NCBI RefSeq assembly: GCF_001482385.1
Contig: NZ_CP013611.1
Location: 1,302,001-1,366,000 of the forward strand
DNA from: Pseudoalteromonas rubra
GTDB lineage: Bacteria; Pseudomonadota; Gammaproteobacteria; Enterobacterales; Alteromonadaceae
Length of the DNA stretch: 64,000 nucleotides
Direction: 5' to 3'
This document shows positions 9,331-17,302 of the stretch, one piece after another; position 1 is the stretch's first letter, and each line of letters begins with the position of its first letter. The notes beneath the pieces are model-generated. The model searched no databases, was not told the DNA's origin, and was given only the letters and a program-made list of their open reading frames with translations. The position numbers and the translations under genes are program-made.

Positions 9331-10074
9331 TTAGGCAAATAGCCTTTCAAGCTGATCGCACAGTTGAGACAGGTTCACGTGGTCATGCTCAATTGTCAGG
9401 TCTACATAGCCATCTCCACGAAAGGCTCTGTCGAGTTCAATCAACACATGGGTGCGATGTGCTTCCGGCACAAAGGATAACTCAACTTCCTGAAGCCCGA
9501 ACAAAGACGTATTCGCCGGGCGGTATTCAATTTCCTGATAGCAACCAGATACCGACTGAAAATTCGACGCTTTCAAATAGCCACGCTCAACATCCGCTTT
9601 AATCATCCGAAAGCCGAGCTTCTCCATAGCCATTAAACAGTTCTTAACCGCTTCGTTTGGATAAATATGCAATAGGTCTTTATCACTGGGATCTAAAGCA
9701 AGATCGATATCCAATCCGGTTTCCAGCCACACATAACTGTGGTTATACGGCGCATTAATTTCAGTGATTGGGGTTTCTGAATGCAACCGGGCCTCAAACG
9801 GGAGCACTTTTTTCTCACCTGGTGCTATGGTGAATTGGCTACCCACACGCCACTTTTCAATGACCTGATTTGCGTAGTACTCGCCATTGTCTCCTTCAAC
9901 CTTGACTTTGGTCATCAGCGCTAACTCTAAACCGCTAATTTCTTGTTCGACATCTCCACCCACAACAACGATCTGGGCCTGAAATTTCTGACCCGGATGC
10001 AGGTGTTCTGTTTCTAAAATTGTATCTACTTTCGCGGCACCAATACCTACGGATGCCAAGAGCTTTTTAAACAT
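9331..10074 (-). CDS. Spo0M-like (sporulation-control) family protein
   Basis: 247-residue protein of the SpoOM family (pfam SpoOM). It opens with MFKKLLASVGIGAAKVDTIL, which is characteristic, followed by an arrestin-like beta-sandwich pattern (HPGQKFQAQIVVVGGDVEQEISGLELAL). No signal peptide or membrane segment. In Bacillus Spo0M affects sporulation; in non-sporulating proteobacteria the role is unknown. The family name should not be read as a function here. Monocistronic, with a hairpin at its 3' end. Confidence 0.88.
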   Translation of the reverse strand: MFKKLLASVGIGAAKVDTILETEHLHPGQKFQAQIVVVGGDVEQEISGLELALMTKVKVEGDNGEYYANQVIEKWRVGSQFTIAPGEKKVLPFEARLHSETPITEINAPYNHSYVWLETGLDIDLALDPSDKDLLHIYPNEAVKNCLMAMEKLGFRMIKADVERGYLKASNFQSVSGCYQEIEYRPANTSLFGLQEVELSFVPEAHRTHVLIELDRAFRGDGYVDLTIEHDHVNLSQLCDQLERLFA

Positions 10075-10288
10075 CTTATCTCCTCTCGAGGATGTCCCCT
10101 TATCCGCATCTTAACCACATTTTTTCTGGTTTGTCAGCGAAAATTTATAGCAATCAGCTAAATAGTTGAGGATAAACCTTATAACAATCGCCATGCGGCA
10201 CTTACCATTCACTAGAGCAGCCAATTTTTCATTTATATATCAGATTGTTTTGTTACACTGCTAACACCTTCGACTTGACTGAATCACT

Positions 10289-11860
10289 ATGGAATTACTG
10301 TACTTTGCCGTTGCCTTTGCCTGTGGCTTTTCTGTCTACCAACTTAAACTCCCGCCTTTAATTGGCTTTTTGCTGGCGGGTTTTGTGCTCAATCTGTTAG
10401 GCCACAGCAGTACCGATTTACTCACCCAGCTGGCCGACTTGGGTGTCACACTATTACTGTTCAGTATTGGTTTAAAACTGAAGGTTTCGAATTTGATTAA
10501 ACCTCAGGTTTGGGCGCCCGCCAGCTTACACCTGTTCACCAGCATTGCCTTCTTCGCCTCCCTGTTATTGATGTTGGGTGCGTTTGGCTTACCCTTATTT
10601 GTCGACTTGTCCTGGCAAAGTGCCTGTCTGGTTGGGTTTGCGTTCAGTTTTTCAAGTACCGTATTTGCAGTTAAAGTACTGGAAGAGCGAGGCGAGATGG
10701 CCAGCTTGCATGGTAAAATTTCCATCGGGATCCTGGTTATGCAGGATATTTTTGCAGTGATCTTCCTCGCTATTAGCACAGGAAAATCTCCCAACATATG
10801 GGCGCTTGCTCTGCTAGTTGGACTGCCACTGTTGCGACCGCTGCTATTCTGGGTACTCAACCGCTCAAAGCACGGCGAACTCTTACCCTTGTTCGGGTTT
10901 TTCTTTGCACTTGTGCTCGGTTACCACGGGTTCGAGTTAGCTGGTCTGAAAGGTGATTTGGGCGCACTGATAATAGGCATGTTGTTTGCGCCACATAAAA
11001 AAGCAGGCGAGCTATCCAAAGCTTTGCTGAATGTTAAAGATATCTTATTGGTTGGCTTTTTCCTCAACATCGGACTGAATGCCAATATCTCACTCGAAGC
11101 CGTGTTGATTGCCGTGCTACTTGCCGTCGTGCTACCAGTTAAAGTCTTTATTTATTATCTTTATACCAACATGTTCAGACTGCGTGCCCGGACGTCACTA
11201 CTCAGCGCATTTACACTGTCAAACTACAGTGAATTTGGTCTGATCGTATGTGCTGTCGCTGCCAGCAGTGGCATGATCACCGCCGACTGGCTCGCCGTGG
11301 TCGCATTGGCTGTCTCAGTTACATTTGTGCTGGCCACACCGCTCAACAAGAAAGCCAATGAAATCTACGTGAAGCTGGAACCCCTGCTGGTTAAATTCGA
11401 GAGTGATAAGCGGCTCGAAGAAGAGTTACCTGTTAATCTGACCGACACACGTATCGTGATCTTTGGCATGGGACGTATTGGCACAGGTGCTTATGAGACC
11501 ATTCATGCCTCTTATCCGGGCTCAGTCGCAGGGGTCGACATCAAGCCCGAAGTCGTCGAAAAGCATATTAGTCTGGAACGTCGCGTACTACTGGCAGATG
11601 CAACGGACCCTGACTTCTGGCAACGCGTCAATCACTCCAATGTTGCTATGGTTATGCTGGCAATGCCAAAACACATGCAGAATATTTACGCACTGGAGCA
11701 GCTAAAAGCGTCAGGCTTTTCAGGTCAGGTTACTGCTATCGCCAACTACCCGGATCAGCAAAAAGAACTTGAAGATTTAGGGGTACATTCCACTTATAAC
11801 TTCTACCTGGAGGCCGGTAGCGGCTTCGCAGAACACGTTAAAGAAAAATTATTTTCATAG
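10289..11860 (+). CDS. cation:proton antiporter, KefB/YbaL type
   Basis: 523 residues. About the first 355 form a multi-helix CPA2 sodium/proton exchanger domain (start MELLYFAVAFACGFSVYQL, several Gly-rich helices). A cytoplasmic TrkA-N (RCK) domain begins near residue 388 with the nucleotide-binding motif GMGRIGTG. By family this is an inner-membrane potassium or cation efflux antiporter gated by NAD(H) or a thiol adduct. It lacks the separate ancillary KefF/KefG partner next door. Ion specificity cannot be told from sequence. Monocistronic, with a strong hairpin downstream. Confidence 0.88.
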   Translation: MELLYFAVAFACGFSVYQLKLPPLIGFLLAGFVLNLLGHSSTDLLTQLADLGVTLLLFSIGLKLKVSNLIKPQVWAPASLHLFTSIAFFASLLLMLGAFGLPLFVDLSWQSACLVGFAFSFSSTVFAVKVLEERGEMASLHGKISIGILVMQDIFAVIFLAISTGKSPNIWALALLVGLPLLRPLLFWVLNRSKHGELLPLFGFFFALVLGYHGFELAGLKGDLGALIIGMLFAPHKKAGELSKALLNVKDILLVGFFLNIGLNANISLEAVLIAVLLAVVLPVKVFIYYLYTNMFRLRARTSLLSAFTLSNYSEFGLIVCAVAASSGMITADWLAVVALAVSVTFVLATPLNKKANEIYVKLEPLLVKFESDKRLEEELPVNLTDTRIVIFGMGRIGTGAYETIHASYPGSVAGVDIKPEVVEKHISLERRVLLADATDPDFWQRVNHSNVAMVMLAMPKHMQNIYALEQLKASGFSGQVTAIANYPDQQKELEDLGVHSTYNFYLEAGSGFAEHVKEKLFS

Positions 11861-11866
11861 ACTAAA

Positions 11867-11908
11867 AAATAATTCTCAGTATCGATAAGGGTACTGAGAA
11901 TTATTTCT
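11867..11908 (+). terminator. terminator of the antiporter gene
   Basis: Long hairpin AATAATTCTCAGTA ... TACTGAGAATTATT, starting 7 bases after the stop codon. AT-rich outer stem supplies the T-rich tail. Confidence 0.75.
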
Positions 11909-11925
11909 AATTCCGCATCATATAG

Positions 11926-11941
11926 TTACATCTAGACGTCT
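11926..11941. promoter_or_regulatory. possible MetJ-type operator (weak)
   Basis: A perfect AGACGTCT met box (11934-11941) with an adjoining degenerate box TTACATCT (11926-11933, 5 of 8). MetJ normally needs two or more tandem boxes. One 8-base match is expected by chance about once in 64 kb, so this is weak. It would lie about 200 bases upstream of the small gene at 12145, which has no known methionine link. Confidence 0.2.
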
Positions 11942-12144
11942 AAAAATCAGGCACATAACTCTGGCGGTTTTGTAACTCTACGATTTACAAAGCTTTACAT
12001 CATCGTTGGTAATTGCCCCTCAATTCGAAGTACACTGAGCTCAGTAGGTAGGTTGCACTAATCTATTTTCTCAATTTAAATCTTATACTTATACCCCTTA
12101 ATCAGGAACATTGAGTGGGGACCATATTATTCGAGAGGGCAAGC

Positions 12145-12429
12145 ATGTTAAAAAATAAATCGGCTTCTTACTTTCCTGCAGCGGTGGATGATGCAAGTGC
12201 AGGCCCGCTCGCAAAATTGCAAGCGCAGTTGGATGCTATACAAGATTCAGGAATGACAGCGTTGACAATTAGGGACATTCTTTTTCACAAAATGCTGGAC
12301 ATGCATGCGGTCCCTAAAGAACACTTTTTACGCGATCAGGCAACCCCTGACAGATTAGACGACCCAGCGATTATTGAACAACTAAACGCACTGGGATTCT
12401 ACCGCACCTCGCCAGGTCAGGTGCACTAA
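12145..12429 (+). CDS. hypothetical protein, 94 residues
   Basis: I do not recognise this protein. The chosen start (MLKNKSASYFPA) is preceded by GAGAGGGC at 12133-12140; an upstream in-frame ATG at 12115 has no such site. It is soluble with no signal peptide and is predicted largely helical, with a central amphipathic stretch (LAKLQAQLDAIQDSGM) and an acidic DRLDDPAIIEQLNALGF end that looks like a helix-turn-helix-sized fold without recognisable DNA-binding residues. It stands alone between the antiporter and the convergent fatty acid hydroxylase. A good ribosome site and normal codon use support a real gene. Confidence 0.65.
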   Translation: MLKNKSASYFPAAVDDASAGPLAKLQAQLDAIQDSGMTALTIRDILFHKMLDMHAVPKEHFLRDQATPDRLDDPAIIEQLNALGFYRTSPGQVH

Positions 12430-12485
12430 GTCTCAATTTATGGGAGCCTACTCTCCCTTATAGGCTGGCAATGCCCGTCGCCAGC

Positions 12486-13463
12486 CTATTTCTCTTCTCT
12501 CACATCGCCACGCGCTTTTTTAGACAACACGCTAAGCCACGCTTCTCGCAGCGGTTTCAGATATATGGCGCTCAAGCTATCATGGCCAGCATCATAACGA
12601 CCTACGCCGATTTCAATATTGCTCACTGCTGATGCGCGGATCAAGCTCCTGCCCATTCTGTCCCATATGGCCAGCGCCGAGCCCAGGTTCGTATCAAAAT
12701 GAGCCGGATCTGCACTATGATGGATCTGATGTTGTGCCGGACTAATAAACCAGTTTTCTATCTTGTCTCCCCAACTGAACCAGATGTGTGAATGCCTCAG
12801 ATTTGAGCCAAAAATGTTGAATAGAAAGACAAAAGCATTCGCACCTAAGATATCAAACATACTCAGCGCCGTACCGAAGACAAAGTAGCCCAGCCCAACC
12901 ACAACCCCCTGCGTCAAAGCCATTCGACATGCATACAAATAACTTTCAACCGGATGGGAGCGATAAATGGTGAATGGGGTCAGCACTTTTGCAGAATGAT
13001 GCACCTTATGAAATTCCCAAAGAAACGGGATTTTATGTAACGCCAGATGTAACAGATAGCGAGTAAAATCATCGACCAAAAACAACATCAGTGTAAACAG
13101 AAAAATCACCACGGAATCATCCCAGGCCAAATGCAGAGGTGTCCCAAATAGCCATTCGAGACCATCAGAGACAGCAATCGCAACCGGCACCATAGTTAAT
13201 ACGATAGGTGCAAAAGTCAGGGCTTTGATCAATTTGTTGACGACAAATAAGCCATAATCCAGCTTCGCACTGTCAGACAACCACACATCACGCGGGAACA
13301 GAAACCCCAGGAAACCTTTAAGCGAACGAGGGCCTTGCAGTTTGTTGTAAACCAGGCCAGCCATCACCACTGCACTCAGCAGGTACAGCCAATAAATGCG
13401 TTTATTTGCATCCAGTAAATAACCGGGCAAAGATAACAAGCTTTGCCAGAGCGTTTCGATCAT
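12486..13463 (-). CDS. sterol desaturase / fatty acid hydroxylase family protein
   Basis: 325-residue integral membrane di-iron enzyme. The His clusters of the superfamily are present: H139xxxH143, H152xxHH156, H170, and H245xxHH249 near the C-terminal third (SPAQHQIHHS). Several membrane helices precede the first cluster. Family members hydroxylate or desaturate lipid acyl chains or sterols; the substrate here is unknown, with membrane lipid or ornithine-lipid modification as plausible options. It is downstream of the TonB-receptor operon on the same strand but separated from it by a terminator, so it probably has its own promoter. Confidence 0.87.
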   Translation of the reverse strand: MIETLWQSLLSLPGYLLDANKRIYWLYLLSAVVMAGLVYNKLQGPRSLKGFLGFLFPRDVWLSDSAKLDYGLFVVNKLIKALTFAPIVLTMVPVAIAVSDGLEWLFGTPLHLAWDDSVVIFLFTLMLFLVDDFTRYLLHLALHKIPFLWEFHKVHHSAKVLTPFTIYRSHPVESYLYACRMALTQGVVVGLGYFVFGTALSMFDILGANAFVFLFNIFGSNLRHSHIWFSWGDKIENWFISPAQHQIHHSADPAHFDTNLGSALAIWDRMGRSLIRASAVSNIEIGVGRYDAGHDSLSAIYLKPLREAWLSVLSKKARGDVREEK

Positions 13464-13482
13464 AAAGTGGACTGACTCCTGT

Positions 13483-13506
13483 AAAAAAGGCCACTAATGA
13501 GTGGCC
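13483..13506 (-). terminator. terminator of the DUF4856-imelysin-TonB operon
   Basis: Hairpin GGCCACT-CATT-AGTGGCC followed by TTTTTT on the minus strand, 65 bases after the receptor stop codon. Confidence 0.88.
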
Positions 13507-13571
13507 CTGTTAGTATACATAATTATGTCATATACACCGCAGATTGTGCATCTGACATTGTTTCATTCAGA

Positions 13572-15803
13572 TTAGAATGAGTACTTATAACCCAATGTAA
13601 ACTGGCGAGGTTTGCCTGGTCGAGCCCCATAAGGACGACGACTAACAATCTTGGTCTCATCCAGCAGGTTATCAACTTTAGCGTAGACCTGACCATATTT
13701 GCCCAGCTCATAAACAGCTGACAGATCAACGGTTGTGATCGCTGACACCTCTTTGCCTTCAAGTACCAGGTCATAGCTACCATTTGGCGCATTCGGATCT
13801 GTACTGCTATCCCAGCTTCGTCCAGCCGCTTCAGACATAGAGCCAACATACTTGACAGCAAGCGATACACGCCAGTCCGGGGCAGATACACCAATGTTAA
13901 AGCTAGCCTGGTGCTCGGGCAAGTATGGCAGCTCGTCACCACTTTTCACATGACCCCATTGCGCAAAATTAGTGTATCGATCGTTTTTGAATTCACCTTT
14001 GGTATAGGTGTACACAAACCCGTAAGGAATATCAATTTGCAGGTTCAAAGGGTAACGCTGACTAAACTGGGCTTCCAGACCATATACATGTGCCTCACCA
14101 CCGTTGAACTCTTTGCCGACTTCCAACGCACCACAGTTAGACTGACCACAGCTTTCTTTCAAATTACTGTAATCATTGAAAAAGCTTACTACCTCAAGCT
14201 GCGTTATCCCATCATTAAAACGGCCGCCGAATTCATAGTTAGTGCTCTTCTCAATTTCGATATCAACCGATTGTTGCGGCGATGCTGGAGAGAAACCCTG
14301 ATGAACGCCAAACAAAATACCGGAGTCTTCCGACAACTGATAGAAGCCACTCATACCCGGTAACCAGATCCGTGTGGTTTTGTCCTGCCAGTCATCCGCA
14401 TTAACAGTATCCTGATACGCCATATCCATCAGCTCACCACGTATACCCAGGCCAAGAGTCAGGGCATCTATGGTGACCTTGTCCTCAAGATAGACAGACC
14501 AGGCCTTGGTATTTTCGGTGTTCTGAGAGGTATAAACCTTATCCAGGCCCAGATTAAACGCACTGCCATCTTTCATCCCGTAGGTTTCTTTAAAGTGCTT
14601 ACGCTCAATCTCGTCTTCATGAAAGCGCACACCAAATGACAGGGTATTGTCATAGCCTGCCAATTTAAACTTAGCTGTGCCATCTACCTGCATACCTTGT
14701 GAGAAATATTCTCTGTCATTCGTCCCCATACTAAGGAAGTTTGGTCGCCCACTAAATGGGATCGAATCTTCTACCCCACTTAATACATGGTACAAACGTT
14801 GATACTCTTCATCTTGCGGATTTGCCAGTATCTCAGGCAATGTTGCTTCTGTATTGGTCACTCCATCCAGCTTAAGCCAGGCACGTTCATAGTCATTACG
14901 ATAAACACGCGACGTTAAACTCACATCCTGATACTTCAGATGGTGGGAGAACATCACCTGACTGTGCTTAGTATCCATGTTGTCTGGCTGAGATGCTGCA
15001 TAACGACGATAAGGCGTAGCATCAAAATCCGCATCTGTCAGGCCAAGATACGTTTCATTAGAAAGCTCATCAGCATAACTGAGCTTAAGTCCGAACGTGT
15101 GCTCAAACTCCCCTTGTTGCAGCTTATAATTGAACTTTGCCAGCAGGTCATTTTTCTCGAATCCGGTATCTGTACCACCATCCAGGTCTTTAAACCCATC
15201 CGCTTGCAGATTCACCCCTTCGAGTAAAAACCCAACATTGTTCACTACAGACCCAAAATACGCATGCGCTTTGGTATATCCGTCACTGCCCATGGCAAGA
15301 TCAATGGCACCCTCCGAAAACTCAGGTACAGCACGAGTCACCAGGTTCAGTGCACCAGCGACAGACTGTGGCCCATGTTTGATAGCAGCAGGGCCTTTAA
15401 AGACCTCAACGGCTGTCATCCTAGTTGTCACAGGGAAATAATATGCAGCTGGTGCTGAATAAGGTGCCGGGCCAATCAACACACCATCTTCCATAATGGT
15501 GATTTTCTTACTTCGTTCTGGTGTTACACCACGAAAGCCGATGTTAGGGCGCAAGCCATAGCCATCTTCCTCACGGATATTCACTCCCGGTACTGACGCT
15601 AGAATACGATGGATATCATCATACTCAAACTCCGCTAATTGCTCCTCACTTAACAGTGTTGCAGAGCCCGCTTCTGTGCGAAGTTTATCGTAATGACTCA
15701 GGATCTGAATATGCTCCATGTCGTCACTTTTTACGTCATCATTTGCCAGTGCCTGAGGCGCAGCCAGCGCAACGGCAATGGCTAACATAGATCTCTTCAT
15801 CAT
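13572..15803 (-). CDS. TonB-dependent outer-membrane receptor, FecA-like
   Basis: 743 residues from the ATG at 15803 (an adjoining ATG at 15800 is equally possible; AAAGGACC lies just upstream). Signal peptide MKRSMLAIAVALAAPQALA. A TonB-box-like segment (MEHIQILSH) is followed by the plug domain with the typical VPGVNIREEDGYGLRPNIGFRG region and a 22-strand barrel ending in Phe (LGYKYSF). There is no N-terminal FecR-signalling extension. It is most like ferric citrate or related siderophore receptors, but the ligand cannot be assigned. Third gene of the operon; it starts 7 bases after the imelysin stop. Confidence 0.9.
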   Translation of the reverse strand: MMKRSMLAIAVALAAPQALANDDVKSDDMEHIQILSHYDKLRTEAGSATLLSEEQLAEFEYDDIHRILASVPGVNIREEDGYGLRPNIGFRGVTPERSKKITIMEDGVLIGPAPYSAPAAYYFPVTTRMTAVEVFKGPAAIKHGPQSVAGALNLVTRAVPEFSEGAIDLAMGSDGYTKAHAYFGSVVNNVGFLLEGVNLQADGFKDLDGGTDTGFEKNDLLAKFNYKLQQGEFEHTFGLKLSYADELSNETYLGLTDADFDATPYRRYAASQPDNMDTKHSQVMFSHHLKYQDVSLTSRVYRNDYERAWLKLDGVTNTEATLPEILANPQDEEYQRLYHVLSGVEDSIPFSGRPNFLSMGTNDREYFSQGMQVDGTAKFKLAGYDNTLSFGVRFHEDEIERKHFKETYGMKDGSAFNLGLDKVYTSQNTENTKAWSVYLEDKVTIDALTLGLGIRGELMDMAYQDTVNADDWQDKTTRIWLPGMSGFYQLSEDSGILFGVHQGFSPASPQQSVDIEIEKSTNYEFGGRFNDGITQLEVVSFFNDYSNLKESCGQSNCGALEVGKEFNGGEAHVYGLEAQFSQRYPLNLQIDIPYGFVYTYTKGEFKNDRYTNFAQWGHVKSGDELPYLPEHQASFNIGVSAPDWRVSLAVKYVGSMSEAAGRSWDSSTDPNAPNGSYDLVLEGKEVSAITTVDLSAVYELGKYGQVYAKVDNLLDETKIVSRRPYGARPGKPRQFTLGYKYSF

Positions 15804-15810
15804 AGGTCCT

Positions 15811-17217
15811 TTAGTCATTGTCACCTGCCGATGTTTTTGGAAGTTCAAGTGCCAGCTTTTGGATAAAATCATTCTTTAGTTGATCCGTAACATCCTTCAC
15901 TTTGTCATGCGTATTCTGCACTCCAGCGACATTCTCTTCCAGAGATTGCTGTAAACTGTCATCAAGTGCGCCAGTTGCCGCCTTAGCGCTTGCGATACCA
16001 GCCAACATAACCTCTTTGGTCTGGCTGGCATTTTGCTCATCCAGGAAATCATCAAAGCCTGTTGTGTCTTCACTGTCTGTGCCCTGACCCAAGAAAATCT
16101 GCTCAAAAGCAGCTATGTTGGCCTGAATATTCTCTATAGAATGCTTGGCAAAACGAGACTCAACAGCTTCAGGACACAGATCAATGCCACACTGGTTAGC
16201 AAACATGCCTAATGGCGTGGCAAGCTTATAATCTTTCAACTCTTCAGTCATATAAAACAAGGCATCTGAGATATGATTAACAGCCTGAGTAACAGACGTA
16301 AACTCACTGCCTGATTCACCCGCCTTTTTCAACTTAGCAGCATAACCCTGGTCTCCCGCCCACTCGAACATCAAACGTTCAGACGTCGTCTTAAGATCAC
16401 CAGAAACTTCCACTGCATATTGACAACGCATCGTACGTCGCTGCTGTTCACTTAACGTATTCCATTGAGCCAAAACTTGTCCACTGGCCGCAGTCGAGCA
16501 GCTATGATTGAGATCATTGTTGAACAGTAAATATTCGAGCGCATCCAAGCCGCGACGCTTGTCACTGCGCTTGCTAATGTCGTAAGGAACACCGTTAATG
16601 TCACCTTGCGCAAAATAAGCTACATCCTGATCAACATTACAATAGTTGGTATCCGGCCAGGAATAGATGTCTTTACGTAGTGCTTTATCATCTTCCAAAA
16701 GCGGACCGACGATCATTAACTCGGCATGCTGCCAGCTCACCATCGTTTCTTTCCAGCTATTCTGCGCAGCCAGCTTTGCTTCATCTCTTGCTGTTTTTGC
16801 CGCATCATCATTCAATGTCGGATCAAACACAGTTTCCAGATCGCAATATGCCCGTATTACATCAGGCTGAGCACTTGCTTTACTAGCAAACTGTTGAAAG
16901 GTAGGAGTAAATACATTATCAGTCAGGTTAGCAATCAGTTTTTTTTGACTGAAACTTGTCTGATTATTGTCATCACCAGAATTAGGGTTATCACCCGTCG
17001 AATCCTGATTATCACCTGATGAATCCTGGTTGTCGTTTGACGAATCCTGGTTGTCGTTTGACGAATCCTGATTGTCATTGCTCGAGTCTTGGTTATCGCC
17101 CGGGTTAGCTGCTTGTTTATAACCTGGACCCGCAGAGCTCGATGTGCTTTCACCACACCCGCTTAATGCCAACCCAATGGCTACAGCCAATAAAAGAGGT
17201 CTGGATTGTATTTTCAT
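15811..17217 (-). CDS. imelysin-family lipoprotein
   Basis: 468-residue lipoprotein from the ATG at 17217, preceded by TTGAGGCAG; an in-frame TTG further upstream overlaps that site. Lipobox LALSGC with C21. Residues ~35-85 are a hydrophilic linker of repeated DNQDSSN heptads. The rest is an imelysin-like (IrpA/EfeO-type) helical domain with conserved YSWPDTNYCNVDQDVA and RRGLDALEYLLF. The family HxxE-type metal motif reads D-A-L-E here, so His is replaced by Asp. Imelysins are linked to iron uptake. It is sandwiched between a DUF4856 lipoprotein and a TonB receptor, so surface metal binding is a reasonable inference. Confidence 0.88.
   Translation of the reverse strand: MKIQSRPLLLAVAIGLALSGCGESTSSSAGPGYKQAANPGDNQDSSNDNQDSSNDNQDSSNDNQDSSGDNQDSTGDNPNSGDDNNQTSFSQKKLIANLTDNVFTPTFQQFASKASAQPDVIRAYCDLETVFDPTLNDDAAKTARDEAKLAAQNSWKETMVSWQHAELMIVGPLLEDDKALRKDIYSWPDTNYCNVDQDVAYFAQGDINGVPYDISKRSDKRRGLDALEYLLFNNDLNHSCSTAASGQVLAQWNTLSEQQRRTMRCQYAVEVSGDLKTTSERLMFEWAGDQGYAAKLKKAGESGSEFTSVTQAVNHISDALFYMTEELKDYKLATPLGMFANQCGIDLCPEAVESRFAKHSIENIQANIAAFEQIFLGQGTDSEDTTGFDDFLDEQNASQTKEVMLAGIASAKAATGALDDSLQQSLEENVAGVQNTHDKVKDVTDQLKNDFIQKLALELPKTSAGDND
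16982..17098 (-). repeat. 21-bp tandem repeat encoding DNQDSSN heptads
   Basis: About five to six imperfect copies of a 21-base unit inside the imelysin gene. They encode an acidic, Ser/Asn-rich linker between the lipid anchor and the folded domain. Such in-frame repeats can change in number by slippage and so change linker length. Confidence 0.85.
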
Positions 17218-17248
17218 TGTCTGCCTCAAATGAATAGTCTAGATACAC

Positions 17249-17277
17249 AAAAGGCTAGCAAAACCTGCTAACCTTTT
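17249..17277 (-). terminator. hairpin between DUF4856 and imelysin genes (possible partial terminator)
   Basis: On the minus strand AAAAGGTTAGCA - GGTTT - TGCTAGCCTTTT: 11 of 12 pairs match, ending in TTTTGTGT. It sits in the 85-base spacer inside the operon. It could lower expression of the distal genes relative to DUF4856, or stabilise the first cistron. Confidence 0.6.
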
Positions 17278-17302
17278 GACAGTTCAAAGAATGATTTATA
17301 AC

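Noticed and set aside
13911..15458. Open frames on the plus strand across the TonB receptor gene
   Set aside because: Shadows of the receptor coding sequence without ribosome sites or recognisable domains.
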